58,771 nucleotides of DNA from Ligilactobacillus ruminis DSM 20403 = NBRC 102161. Lineage in GTDB: Bacteria > Bacillota > Bacilli > Lactobacillales > Lactobacillaceae. Below, piece after piece: positions 1 to 7,934 of this stretch (position 1 is its first letter; each line of letters starts with the position of its first letter). A program made the position numbers and the translations under genes. The stretch lies in the NCBI RefSeq assembly GCF_900113455.1, contig NZ_FOPI01000015.1, forward strand, positions 1 through 58,771, in the 5' to 3' direction. Below the pieces are notes generated by a model. It saw only the letters and a list, made by a program, of their open reading frames with translations. It ran no database searches and had not been told where the DNA came from.

Positions 1-78
1 AAAAAAACGCAGGTTCTTGAAAAGAGAAATGAATATTGTCTAGTTTTGAGAGAACAAGGTTTTCTCAAGGAAAATAGT

Positions 79-194
79 GTGGTGATGATGGCATGGAGGA
101 TATACCTGTTCCCATTCCGAACACAGAAGTCAAGCTCCATAGCGCCGAGAGTAGTTGGGGGATCGCCCCCTGTGAGGGTAGGACGTTGCCATGC
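79..194 (+). rRNA. rrf: 5S ribosomal RNA
   Basis: This is the 3' end gene of an rRNA operon. It has the typical start (TGTGGTGATGATGG), the conserved loop CCCATTCCGAACACAGAAG and a 3' end complementary to the 5' end. Bases 1-78 look like 23S-5S spacer. Three tRNA genes follow in the same direction, probably in the same transcript. Ends are placed by family similarity, within a few bases. Confidence 0.95.
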
Positions 195-202
195 TTTATT
201 AT

Positions 203-275
203 TCCGGCATAGCTCAGTTGGTAGAGCACCTGACTGTTAATCAGGCTGTCGACGGTTCGAGTCCGCCTGCCGGAG
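203..275 (+). tRNA. tRNA-Asn (GTT)
   Basis: A complete cloverleaf can be read. The acceptor arms are TCCGGCA and TGCCGGA, the anticodon loop carries GTT, and the T loop is GTTCGAGTC. It lies 8 nt after 5S rRNA. CCA is not encoded. Confidence 0.95.
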
Positions 276-302
276 TTTTTTAAACTAAGAGCATTAGTTT
301 AT

Positions 303-374
303 GGCCCGTTGGTCAAGTGGTTAAGACACCGCCCTTTCACGGCGGTAACATGGGTTCAAATCCCGTACGGGTCA
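303..374 (+). tRNA. tRNA-Glu (TTC)
   Basis: The acceptor arms GGCCCGT and ACGGGTC pair, the anticodon loop is CTTTCAC with anticodon TTC, and the T arm GGTTCAAATCC is normal. It is the second tRNA of the post-5S cluster. Confidence 0.95.
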
Positions 375-378
375 TTTT

Positions 379-451
379 GCCGGTTTAGCTCAGTTGGTAG
401 AGCATCGGTATCGTAAACCGAGGGTCACTGGTTCGAGTCCAGCAACCGGCA
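379..451 (+). tRNA. tRNA-Thr (CGT)
   Basis: The acceptor arms GCCGGTT and AACCGGC pair. The anticodon stem TCGGT/ACCGA encloses the loop ATCGTAA, giving anticodon CGT, which reads ACG. It is the last tRNA of the cluster and is followed by a terminator. Confidence 0.93.
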
Positions 452-465
452 TCCAAAGTACTTTG

Positions 466-491
466 AGTCTGTAGTGATACAGGCTTTTTTT
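466..491 (+). terminator. rho-independent terminator of the rRNA-tRNA operon
   Basis: AGTCTGTA and TACAGGCT pair with one wobble around a GTGA loop and are followed by seven T. It lies 14 nt after tRNA-Thr and ends the 5S-tRNA transcript. Confidence 0.85.
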
Positions 492-940
492 GTTTAATCA
501 TAGACAGCGAACAGCTTAGCAATTGCATTGTTGAGAATTAAGGCAGGCAATTGCATCATGTACAAGTTTATCTATGACTGTATCGTCCCTATGGCAATCT
601 GTGGACATAGTGGACATAAAAGAAATTGGTAATTAGACGACCGCTGCTTGATTACAGCTTCGGATGGTCAGGCAGGTTGTTTTTATCTATGTAAATTGTG
701 GTTTGAAATCCGTTAGGTTTTATAGCTCACAAGCCACTGACTTTAGTCGGTGGTGGTTGACAACAGACATCATTTTGCAGTTTTGTTAACTGGTTATTAA
801 AATAGCGATGTATATCCAATAACCTGAGATAATGATGCTGTCTCGGGCTGTTTGTGTACACACCGCTGTTTTAACGACCGCTTACAAATCAAATTTGTCG
901 TCAGATTGCTTGAACGACCCAATGAGCAACCCTTCAATAA
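492..940. other. non-coding stretch with an IS200/IS605-like end hairpin
   Basis: I see no convincing reading frame in this interval between the rRNA operon terminator and the end of the leftward asparaginase gene. It holds the hairpin at 734-753 and, around 640-672, a GACC...GGTC-bounded folded segment. It may be the scar of a small transposon whose coding part has been lost. Confidence 0.5.
734..753 (+). repeat. hairpin resembling the right end of an IS200/IS605-family element
   Basis: CCACTGACT and AGTCGGTGG form a 9-bp stem (one T-G wobble) with a two-base loop, flanked by CAAG on the left and TGGTTGAC on the right. Subterminal hairpins of this kind lie at the right ends of IS200/IS605 and TnpB-carrying elements. 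No tnpA or tnpB frame is visible nearby, so this would be a relic. The identification is from memory of the family. Confidence 0.4.
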
Positions 941-1921
941 TCAATATCTGAAAAAAGTATTGCGTATTTCTTCGATGTTGCGTGTTTGAGTCAGACAAAG
1001 CATCAGTAAGATTCTGGCTTTAAACGGGGTTAAAGTATTGGAGCCGATAAAGTGGTTCTTCGGGTCAAAAATTTGCTCATCAAAAACGATCGAGTGCGGA
1101 ACGCGGGAACTTCTGACGATAACTATGCCGCTTTCAGCTAATTCATCAAGTTTTTGCATCCATGCCTGAGAATAATTGCCGCTGCCGGTTCCGATGACGA
1201 CAATCCCATCGCAATCGTGTTTTAGCGCATCCAGAATATCGGTGTCGGATCCTGCATAATACGTTGCCATCTTAACTTTAGGAAAAGCGTCAAATTGTTT
1301 GCTGCAAAACTTGGAACTCAGCGTGTGTTTTGTCGTTGGATGATTCGTGATGAAGACATCAGCATCGCGCATATATCCCAATGCTGCCTGTTCATTCAGA
1401 CCAAAAGCATCTATTTTATGATTGTTTGTTTTTGCAATGTTGCGTGCAGAATAGATCGTGCTTGAAAACAGACACATGACGCCGCAATCGTGGGCCTTTT
1501 CATTTGCCGCAAGAGCAATTGCCTGAAAAAGATTGAACGGACCATCGGGACTCGTTGCGGTGGCAGGACGCATTGCCCCGGTCAAAACAACGGGTTTTTC
1601 AGTGGCAATCGTCAGATTAAGAAAATAAGCGGTTTCTTCAATCGTGTCGGTTCCGTGAGTAATGACGATTCCGTCAACGTCAGGACGTTTTGCCTGCTCG
1701 TTGATGGTATTGCGCAGTTTTATCCAGTATCGTTCGTTCATTTCGTTTGAATCGACCGAAATGAGCGGAACCATTTCAATTTCAGCCAGATTATTAATCT
1801 GAGGAATGGTTTCCAGAATATCGCTGACGTCAATCGTACCTGCACGATATTCTGTTGTGCGACCATCTTCTCCGCTTCCGGCAATCGTGCCACCGGTAGC
1901 AATTACGATAATTTTTTTCAT
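941..1921 (-). CDS. L-asparaginase (type I, cytoplasmic)
   Basis: This 326-residue protein hydrolyses L-asparagine to aspartate and ammonia. The first active-site motif TGGTIAG is at residues 9-15 with Thr12. Ser58 sits in VDSNEM, and the second motif HGTDTIEET at 89-97 carries Thr91 and Asp92. GAMRP (115-119) and SPDGPFN (124-130) are also family motifs. No signal peptide is present, so the enzyme should be cytosolic, and the length is normal. The gene stands alone. The start is fixed by homology, because no good Shine-Dalgarno lies directly upstream: the nearest purine-rich stretch (AAAGGAGAAGG) is about 70 nt before the ATG and precedes an overlapping out-of-frame ORF. Confidence 0.93.
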   Translation of the reverse strand: MKKIIVIATGGTIAGSGEDGRTTEYRAGTIDVSDILETIPQINNLAEIEMVPLISVDSNEMNERYWIKLRNTINEQAKRPDVDGIVITHGTDTIEETAYFLNLTIATEKPVVLTGAMRPATATSPDGPFNLFQAIALAANEKAHDCGVMCLFSSTIYSARNIAKTNNHKIDAFGLNEQAALGYMRDADVFITNHPTTKHTLSSKFCSKQFDAFPKVKMATYYAGSDTDILDALKHDCDGIVVIGTGSGNYSQAWMQKLDELAESGIVIVRSSRVPHSIVFDEQIFDPKNHFIGSNTLTPFKARILLMLCLTQTRNIEEIRNTFFRY

Positions 1922-2068
1922 TTGCTTTTGGGCGAGTTTCCAATATTTTCGAATATTGTGGCATCATTTCACAATACCTCGCCTTCTCCTTTCTTGTCGG
2001 TCGATGAGATAACATGGATGAACCTTGTCTTGAGATAGTGATCATCGACTGGTTTGATTCTTAACAAT

Positions 2069-2096
2069 CTCATATTACCTTACTCATATTACCTTA
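2069..2096. repeat. two perfect tandem copies of a 14-bp unit
   Basis: CTCATATTACCTTA occurs twice back to back in the region upstream of the leftward asparaginase gene. On the minus strand each copy contains GGTAATAT, a possible -10-like sequence. It may be a replication slippage product or part of the promoter region. Confidence 0.7.
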
Positions 2097-2308
2097 AATG
2101 ATGTCTTCTATAATGCAAAATTAGTAATAATTTAGAAGATTTTTATTAAATTCAGGCGATGAAGTCAAAATGATTAAAATCAACCTTTGGAATTAAATGA
2201 ACGTTAAATCGAGCAATAAAAAATTGCATCCGCGTTAATTGCGGTTAAATTGAAATGAAAAAAACGTTAAATAAGACTCAATTTATAAAAGATAAAATAT
2301 GAATCAGC

Positions 2309-2337
2309 TTGACCCTATGTTGTATGATTAATATAAT
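2309..2337 (+). promoter_or_regulatory. sigma-A promoter of dtpT
   Basis: The -35 TTGACC and the perfect -10 TATAAT are separated by 17 bp. The predicted start lies near 2344 and gives a leader of about 65 nt before the dtpT start codon. The surrounding 2100-2400 stretch is AT-rich and holds no gene. Confidence 0.8.
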
Positions 2338-2409
2338 TATAAGCATTGAGTAAAAACTCAATCATTTAAAGTGGTTTTAGACAGCAGTTATTCGTCTGGA
2401 GGAATTTTT

Positions 2410-3879
2410 ATGGATAATAAACCACAGGATGTCTCATTCTTTGGTCACCCACGTGGATTGGCCACGCTTTTTTTCACGGAAATGTGGGAAAGATTCAGTT
2501 ACTATGGAATGCGCGCCATCCTTTTGTTTTACATGTACTACTCGGTCGCAGAAGGCGGACTTGGATTTGACAAGACCACGGCTGCGTCAATCATGTCGAT
2601 TTACGGATCGCTTGTTTATCTTTCAAGCGTTATTGGAGGTTTTTTGAGCGACCGTGTCTTGGGAAGCAGAAAAACGGTCTTTATTGGCGGAGTTTTGATC
2701 ATGTTTGGCCATATTGCTTTAGCAACGCCTTTTGGCAGAGTTGCGCTGTTTGTTTCGATCGCATTGATCGTTATCGGTACGGGGCTGCTCAAGCCAAACG
2801 TTTCAGGAATGGTCGGCGACTTATACAGCGATACCGATCCGAGACGCGATGCCGGCTTCAGTATTTTTGTCTTCGGCATTAATATGGGCGCTTTCATTGC
2901 GCCGATTGCAGTCGGATATTTAGGACAAAACGTCAACTTCCACCTTGGATTTTCGCTTGCAGCAATCGGAATGTTTTTTGGGCTTGTTCAATACGTGATG
3001 GACGGCAAGAAGTATCTTTCAAACAACAGTCTTTACCCAAGCGATCCGATTGAAGGCGAAGAGTTGAAAAAAGTCGCAGTCAAATCAGGTTCGGGTGTCG
3101 TTTTGCTTATCTTGATCCTGATCATAATGCAACTTTTTGATGCTTTGAATATCACGAACATCATCAACTTGATTACCGTTATCGCTGTTCTTATTCCGGT
3201 CTACTACTTCATCATGATGCTTGGAAGCAAGAAAACGACCAAAGCAGAACGTTCGCGTGTTTTCGCCTACATTCCTCTTTTCTTGGCTTCGATTCTCTTT
3301 TGGTCAATTGAAGAACAAGGATCGGTCGTTTTGGCATTATTTGCAAACGAACAAACTCGTCTGACGATTTTCGGGCATGCTTTTCCTTCAAGTTTGTTCC
3401 AAAGCATGAATCCTTTGTTCATCATGATTTATGTTCCGTTCTTTGCCAAACTGTGGACGAAACTCGGCAAAAGACAACCGTCATCTCCGGTCAAGTTTGC
3501 ATATGGACTGTTCTTTGCCGGAATTTCGTTTGTTTGGATGATGATTCCGGGAATGGCTTTCGGGACGTCCGCAAAGGTCAGTCCGTTTTGGCTGATCATG
3601 AGCTGGGCACTCGTAATTTGTGGTGAAATGCTGATTTCACCGATCGGGCTTTCGGTAACTTCAAAACTTGCTCCGAATGCATTCAAGGCACAAATGATGA
3701 GCATCTGGTTCTTAAGCGATGCAGTTGCGCAAGCACTTAACGCGCAGATCGTGCGTTTATATTCTCACGAAACGGAAGTCATGTACTTCGGCGTTGTCGG
3801 CATCATTACGATTGTCTTTGGAATCTTGCTGCTGATTCTTGCACCAAGAATCAGGAAATTGATGCTGGATGTAAAATAA
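2410..3879 (+). CDS. dtpT: di-/tripeptide:proton symporter, POT family
   Basis: The 489-residue membrane protein imports di- and tripeptides with protons. The N-terminal [16 protein letters not shown] signature is that of PTR2/POT transporters and carries the ExxER proton-coupling motif. The second PTR2 signature region ([15 protein letters not shown]) is also present. About 14 hydrophobic helices span the length, which is usual for the family. The start at 2410 follows GGAGG at 2398-2402; an upstream in-frame ATG at 2371 has no ribosome binding site. It is monocistronic, with its own promoter and terminator. Together with PepC and PepD in this window it fits a peptide-dependent lifestyle. 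Confidence 0.93.
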   Translation: MDNKPQDVSFFGHPRGLATLFFTEMWERFSYYGMRAILLFYMYYSVAEGGLGFDKTTAASIMSIYGSLVYLSSVIGGFLSDRVLGSRKTVFIGGVLIMFGHIALATPFGRVALFVSIALIVIGTGLLKPNVSGMVGDLYSDTDPRRDAGFSIFVFGINMGAFIAPIAVGYLGQNVNFHLGFSLAAIGMFFGLVQYVMDGKKYLSNNSLYPSDPIEGEELKKVAVKSGSGVVLLILILIIMQLFDALNITNIINLITVIAVLIPVYYFIMMLGSKKTTKAERSRVFAYIPLFLASILFWSIEEQGSVVLALFANEQTRLTIFGHAFPSSLFQSMNPLFIMIYVPFFAKLWTKLGKRQPSSPVKFAYGLFFAGISFVWMMIPGMAFGTSAKVSPFWLIMSWALVICGEMLISPIGLSVTSKLAPNAFKAQMMSIWFLSDAVAQALNAQIVRLYSHETEVMYFGVVGIITIVFGILLLILAPRIRKLMLDVK

Positions 3880-3889
3880 ACTAGTTTTC

Positions 3890-3916
3890 AGCCGGAAATT
3901 TTCCCGGCTTTTTTGC
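3890..3916 (+). terminator. terminator of dtpT
   Basis: AGCCGGAAA and TTCCCGGCT form the stem, followed by TTTTTT, 10 nt after the dtpT stop codon. Confidence 0.9.
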
Positions 3917-4029
3917 TAAATTCAGTAAAGAAACAGCTTTTTCAAAAAAGAGTTTGGGGCGAAAAAGTCGGTTATCTCACGTTTTCAGGCGTTTTTTTAA
4001 AATAATATTCAAAAAAATCGAAAAAAGAC

Positions 4030-4058
4030 TTGCATTAAGCTTTCAAACACGTTATTAT
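4030..4058 (+). promoter_or_regulatory. promoter of the tRNA-Tyr/tRNA-Gln operon
   Basis: TTGCAT and TATTAT are separated by 17 bp and end about 42 bp before tRNA-Tyr. The GTCGGG at 4066-4071 lies near the expected start point. Confidence 0.7.
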
Positions 4059-4100
4059 ATTTAAGTCGGGTGCGATAAGGCATCAGATGTTCAAGGTAAT

Positions 4101-4186
4101 GGAAGGGTAGCGAAGTCTGGCTAAACGCGGCGGACTGTAAATCCGCTCCTTCGGGTTCGGTGGTTCGAATCCACTCCCTTCCACCA
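4101..4186 (+). tRNA. tRNA-Tyr (GTA), CCA encoded
   Basis: This is a class II tRNA with a long variable arm (CTCCTTCGGGTTCG). The acceptor arms GGAAGGG/CCCTTCC and the anticodon loop CTGTAAA identify it. The 3' CCA is encoded at 4184-4186. Confidence 0.95.
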
Positions 4187-4190
4187 CCAT

Positions 4191-4262
4191 TGGGGTATAG
4201 CCAAGCGGTAAGGCAACGGTTTTTGGTACCGTCATGCACTGGTTCGAATCCAGTTACCCCAA
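4191..4262 (+). tRNA. tRNA-Gln (TTG)
   Basis: The acceptor arms TGGGGTA/TACCCCA pair. The anticodon stem ACGGT/ACCGT encloses the loop TTTTGGT with anticodon TTG. It is separated by 4 nt from tRNA-Tyr. Confidence 0.95.
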
Positions 4263-4278
4263 TTATATATCGCTTTGA

Positions 4279-4309
4279 GACAAGGGTTTTATGACTCTTG
4301 TCTTTTTTT
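4279..4309 (+). terminator. terminator of the tRNA-Tyr/Gln operon
   Basis: GACAAGGGT and ACTCTTGTC pair with one mismatch, followed by seven T. Confidence 0.88.
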
Positions 4310-4444
4310 CATATCAAAGCAAAATTCTGTTTCGGTTTCAATTTCTCAAAAGACACGGCGTATGTGTTTTGAAAAATCATGAAGAGCTTGTTCACTGGTA
4401 TAGTTTCGCAAAAGGTTGTAAAATGTAAGCAAGAGGTGATTTAG

Positions 4445-5242
4445 ATGAAATTAGGCTTTATTGGTGCAGGCAACATGGCCAGGGCGATTATCAACGGCTT
4501 GATTGCTGAACAAAAGATTTCCGGTGAGGACGTGTACATACACAGTGCTCACAAAAGCAGCTATGAAAGCTATGCGAAAGAAAAAGGGCTCAATCCTTGC
4601 GAAAGCAACTCAGACGTCGTCAAAAACGCAGAGATTGTTTTTTTGGCAGTCAAACCAATCGTTTCCAAAGACGTTTTGGAAGAAGTCAGCACTGAATTTG
4701 AAAGGAAAAATCCAGTGCTCGTTTCGATGGTTACGGGCGTCAGCATTGCAGAGCTGGCTGATGCGCTGCATTTTCCGGCAGCCAAAATCATCAGAATCAT
4801 GCCGAACGTAAACGTTGAAATCGGTGAGGGAATGACTGCCCTGAAGGCAGGCAAAAAGGTGACTGAAACCGAATTTTCCGAAGTAACGGATCTTTTTGAT
4901 TCTATCGGCAAGACGACTGAAATGGAAGAAAAGGACTTCAGCACGTTCGTCGCGCTTGCGGGCAGTTCTCCTGCTTACGTGTATCTCTTTATCGACGCGA
5001 TGTCTCGGTCGGGCGTCAAGTACGGGTTAAACAAGAGACAGGCAACTGAAATTGCGGCTCAAGCCGTTTTAGGAAGTGCTCTGAAGGTTTTGGAAGCATC
5101 CAAAAGTCCGATGGACCTTGTTGATGACGTCTGTTCTCCGGGGGGAACGACGGTAGCCGGACTTTTAGCTATGGAAGAATACGGATTTACGACTTCTGTC
5201 ATTAAAGGTTTAGACGCGACAGTTGACAAAGACAAAAAATAA
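4445..5242 (+). CDS. proC: pyrroline-5-carboxylate reductase
   Basis: The 265-residue enzyme reduces 1-pyrroline-5-carboxylate to proline with NAD(P)H, the last step of proline synthesis. The N-terminal Rossmann motif GFIGAGNMA is at residues 4-12. The C-terminal P5CR signature reads DDVCSPGGTTVAGLLAMEE, near residues 222-240. The length is typical. AGAGGTGATTT precedes the ATG at 4445. It is monocistronic, between tRNA genes and the nag operon. Confidence 0.95.
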   Translation: MKLGFIGAGNMARAIINGLIAEQKISGEDVYIHSAHKSSYESYAKEKGLNPCESNSDVVKNAEIVFLAVKPIVSKDVLEEVSTEFERKNPVLVSMVTGVSIAELADALHFPAAKIIRIMPNVNVEIGEGMTALKAGKKVTETEFSEVTDLFDSIGKTTEMEEKDFSTFVALAGSSPAYVYLFIDAMSRSGVKYGLNKRQATEIAAQAVLGSALKVLEASKSPMDLVDDVCSPGGTTVAGLLAMEEYGFTTSVIKGLDATVDKDKK

Positions 5243-5253
5243 TAGCCGTTTGC

Positions 5254-5282
5254 TTGACTTTTTGGTCTATACCAATTATGAT
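5254..5282 (+). promoter_or_regulatory. promoter of the nagA-nagR operon
   Basis: TTGACT and TATGAT are spaced by exactly 17 bp. The spacer is almost filled by a palindrome (see the operator entry). Transcription should start near 5289, about 30 nt before nagA. Confidence 0.85.
5261..5276. promoter_or_regulatory. candidate NagR operator between -35 and -10
   Basis: TTGGT-CTAT-ACCAA is a palindrome with perfect 5-bp arms inside the promoter spacer. It resembles the TGGTCTAGACCA-type sites bound by GntR/HutC-family NagR (YvoA) proteins. Binding here would exclude RNA polymerase. The likely ligand is GlcN-6-P or GlcNAc-6-P, as known for NagR homologues. Confidence 0.75.
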
Positions 5283-5318
5283 TGAACTGTAATCAAAATT
5301 AAGAAAGCGGGTTCAATT

Positions 5319-6455
5319 ATGAGCAAGGTTATCAAACATGCAGTAATTTATACTGGTTCAGAGAAGATTGAGGATGGTTACATCAGGTTTGACAAGCAGA
5401 TCGAAGCCGTCGGCAGAATGAGCGAATATGTTTGCAAATCTTCTGATGATGAAATTGTTGACGTGCTGGGCAAGACGATCGTGCCTGGTTTTATTGACGT
5501 TCATAGCCATGGCGGCTACGGTTTTGACACGATGGACGGCAATGCCGACGAAATCGATGAAATGGTAAATCACATGGTTTGCGAAGGCGTGACGACCTAT
5601 TTTGCGACGACGATGACGCAATCTCACCAAAATATTGAAAATGCCTTGGCGGCCGTTAAGAAAGCTGCTGAAAAAAATCCCGTCATTCAGGGCGTTCATT
5701 TGGAAGGACCGTTCGTATCGCCTGTTTTCAAGGGAGCTCAGCCGGAAGAGTATATCGAAGCTCCGGACGTCGAGCTGTTCGATCACTGGAACAAGGTTTC
5801 CGGAAACATGATCAGGCTCGTGACGTATGCTCCTGAGCACAAGACTTCGCCTGAATTTGAACAGTATTGTCTGGAACACGGAATTGTTCCTTCATGCGGT
5901 CACAGCAACGCAACAAGAGAAGAAATGAAGCATTCGCGCGCAACGCATATCACGCACTTGTACAATGCTCAGCGCGAATTTAAGCACCGTGAACCAGGCG
6001 TAACCGGTCACGCTTTGCTTGAAGACAATATTCGCTGCGAAATGATTGCTGACGGATTTCATGTTTGCCCTGACATGATCAAGCTTGCCTATGAGCTGAA
6101 AGGAGCAGACAAGATTGAACTCATCACGGATTCAATGCGCGCCAAGGGCATGCCTGAAGGCGTTTCTGAACTTGGCGGTCAAAAGGTCATCGTCAAGGAC
6201 AGACAGGCTCGCCTTGAAGACGGAACATTGGCAGGATCAGTCCTGATGTTTAAGGATGCATTTGCCAATATTATGAAATTCACCGGCTGCAGCATTGAAG
6301 ATGCGGTCAAGATGAGTTCAGTCAACCAGGCGCGTGAATTCAACCTGACGTCCAAAGGCGCAATTGAAGCCGGCAAGGATGCAGATTTTAATATTTTCGA
6401 CGATAAGATGGAACTTGAAGCAACGTACAGCTTCGGGAGGCTTTTTAAAGAATAA
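5319..6455 (+). CDS. nagA: N-acetylglucosamine-6-phosphate deacetylase
   Basis: The 378-residue amidohydrolase converts GlcNAc-6-P to GlcN-6-P and acetate for amino-sugar catabolism and wall recycling. The metal motif DVHSHGG carries His62 and His64, HLEGPF carries Glu129, and GHSNA, THLYNA and LITDSM supply the other His and Asp ligands and base. The C-terminal KDADFNIFD closes the small beta domain. The length is normal. AGAAAGCGGG lies upstream of the ATG. It is first in an operon with the GntR regulator that starts 25 nt downstream, and it has an operator-overlapped promoter. Confidence 0.95.
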   Translation: MSKVIKHAVIYTGSEKIEDGYIRFDKQIEAVGRMSEYVCKSSDDEIVDVLGKTIVPGFIDVHSHGGYGFDTMDGNADEIDEMVNHMVCEGVTTYFATTMTQSHQNIENALAAVKKAAEKNPVIQGVHLEGPFVSPVFKGAQPEEYIEAPDVELFDHWNKVSGNMIRLVTYAPEHKTSPEFEQYCLEHGIVPSCGHSNATREEMKHSRATHITHLYNAQREFKHREPGVTGHALLEDNIRCEMIADGFHVCPDMIKLAYELKGADKIELITDSMRAKGMPEGVSELGGQKVIVKDRQARLEDGTLAGSVLMFKDAFANIMKFTGCSIEDAVKMSSVNQAREFNLTSKGAIEAGKDADFNIFDDKMELEATYSFGRLFKE

Positions 6456-6480
6456 TCAAAATTATGGAGGGTGATTTTTT

Positions 6481-7179
6481 ATGAGTTCACCGGTTTATAT
6501 TCAAATTCATAACCAGATAAAAAAAGATATTGAGGCTGGCGTGTGGGCTGTTGGTGATCGAATCCCCTCTGAACGTGAGCTTGCTTTGGAATTTAACGTT
6601 AGTCGAATGACTTTGCGTCAGGCGGTTCAGACTTTGGTCGAAGAAGGAATCTTGGAGCGCCAAGTCGGTGCCGGAACCTTTGTTGCACGCAAAAAAGTGC
6701 AGGAAAAAATGACCGGCGTGACGAGTTTTACGGAGTTGATGGAAGAACAAGGCAAAAAACCTTCCAGTCGAACGGTTTCTTATTTGGTGACGACTCCTTC
6801 TTTGAGCGAAATGGAACGATTGAAGCTTAAAGACGATGAAAAGGTTCTTCGAATGGAGCGTATCCGTTATGCGGACGAAGTGCCTATCTGTTTCGAGGTC
6901 GCTACGCTTCCCTATAGTCTCGTCAAAGATTACGAGCGTAATCAGATTACCACGTCGCTTTATCGAACGCTTGAAGAAAGCGGACGGAAAATCGGTCACG
7001 CGCAACAAAGCGTCTCTGCTCAGGTTGCATCAGAAAGGATTGCCGAGTATTTGAACATCAAACGCGGTTCGGCAATTCTCAGGCTGAGACAGATTACGGA
7101 ACTTGGCGACGGGACACCGTTTGAATATGTCAGGACACAGTATGCCGGCGACAAATTCGAATTTTATCTTGAAAAGTAA
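6481..7179 (+). CDS. nagR: GntR/HutC-family repressor, probable NagR
   Basis: The 232-residue regulator has an N-terminal GntR winged helix (about 5-70, with RIPSERELALEFNVSRMTLRQA) and a C-terminal UTRA effector domain (about 90-230). Homologues such as B. subtilis NagR/YvoA repress N-acetylglucosamine genes and are released by aminosugar phosphates. The role is inferred from the position after nagA and from the palindrome in the nagA promoter, which would also make the gene autoregulated. GGAGGGTGATTTTTT precedes the ATG. Confidence 0.88.
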   Translation: MSSPVYIQIHNQIKKDIEAGVWAVGDRIPSERELALEFNVSRMTLRQAVQTLVEEGILERQVGAGTFVARKKVQEKMTGVTSFTELMEEQGKKPSSRTVSYLVTTPSLSEMERLKLKDDEKVLRMERIRYADEVPICFEVATLPYSLVKDYERNQITTSLYRTLEESGRKIGHAQQSVSAQVASERIAEYLNIKRGSAILRLRQITELGDGTPFEYVRTQYAGDKFEFYLEK

Positions 7180-7208
7180 CGAATCGAATTTCTTTTAAAG
7201 TGGATCTT

Positions 7209-7246
7209 AACGAACGATCGTGTCGAAAGCACGTTCGTTTTTTGTT
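7209..7246 (+). terminator. terminator of nagA-nagR
   Basis: AACGAACG...GTG and CAC...GTTCGTT form a bulged stem, followed by a T-rich tract (TTTTTTGTTTT). Confidence 0.85.
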
Positions 7247-7289
7247 TTACCGTGATAAATGCCTGGTTTTTGTCTACCTGGCTCTTCGA

Positions 7290-7645
7290 AACTAAGGCGC
7301 GCAGCCTCGAAAGTAGAACAAAATCCCCGAAAATTGAAAAAATGTTCTACCGCCGCCACCAAATTCGAGGCGTGCGGCTCCGAAAGTAGAACAAAATCCC
7401 CGAAAATTGAAAAAATGTTCTACCGCCGCCACCAAATTTGAGGCGTGCGGCTCCGAAAGTAGAACAAAAATTCCGAAAATTGAAAAAATGTTCTACCGCC
7501 GCCACCAAATTCGAGGCGTGCGGCTCCGAAAGTAGAACAAAATCCCCGAAAATTGAAAAAATGTTCTACCGCCGCCACCAAATTCGACCCGCGCGGAACC
7601 AAAAGTAGAACAAAAATCCAAAAAATTGGAAAAATGTTCTACTCG
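7290..7645. repeat. tandem array of five 73-bp repeats, each with an internal inverted repeat
   Basis: Five units repeat with a constant 73-bp period; the shared AAAGTAGAACA is at 7310, 7383, 7456, 7529 and 7602. In each unit GTAGAACA and TGTTCTAC can pair as a stem around an A-rich loop containing CCCGAAAATTG. A GC-rich linker (CCGCCGCCACC...GGCGTGCGGCTCC) joins the units. The middle copies are nearly identical, while the first and last diverge at the outer edges. Because 73 is not a multiple of three, no frame stays open with a constant sequence, so I regard it as non-coding. It is not a CRISPR, since there are no unique spacers. Confidence 0.95.
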
Positions 7646-7676
7646 GTTGCTTTCGCCAAAGCAGTGTTGTCTCAGA

Positions 7677-7709
7677 TTACGGGCAAATCTTAAAAAACGT
7701 TGCCCGTAA
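7677..7709. repeat. perfect 10-bp inverted repeat
   Basis: TTACGGGCAA and TTGCCCGTAA flank a 13-nt A-rich loop, 30 bp beyond the tandem array. There is no T-run, so it is not an obvious terminator. Further on (about 7782-7796) the string AAAATTGAAAAAATG recurs from the loop of the 73-bp units. The rest of 7710-7890 shows no gene I can support. Confidence 0.7.
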
Positions 7710-7890
7710 GCCAGTTTGACGCATTGATTGAGCAGGCGATACGCAGTGCTGCATTTGACAAAAAGTCTGTTTTCATGTCTCAAAATTGAAAAAATGCCGG
7801 ATGAAATCAGTCGACCTGCGCCTTCATTTGTTCGATGCTTCATTTATTTCAAGGGTGAAACGGGACTTTTTCCAGACCCTTCTTTTGAAA

Positions 7891-7926
7891 AAATAAAAAA
7901 ACCTGAGCCCGGTAAAAGTCTCAGGA
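7891..7926 (-). terminator. terminator of the leftward glycosyltransferase gene
   Basis: Read on the minus strand, CCTGAG and CTCAGG form a stem followed by a run of T (A7893-A7901 on the plus strand), just after the stop codon at 7935. Confidence 0.85.
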
Positions 7927-7934
7927 GCTGACGC

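Noticed and set aside
46-240. A 64-codon frame across 5S rRNA and tRNA-Asn
   Set aside because: It lies wholly over structural RNA genes and has no support as coding sequence.
7259-7645. CRISPR array or repeat-containing protein in the 73-bp repeats
   Set aside because: There are no unique spacers, since the whole unit repeats, and the period shifts the frame each time, so neither explanation fits.
7493-7843. A leftward 116-codon frame
   Set aside because: No ribosome binding site precedes the start, half of it is the 73-bp repeat, and the other half covers a 10-bp inverted repeat. I cannot support it as a gene.
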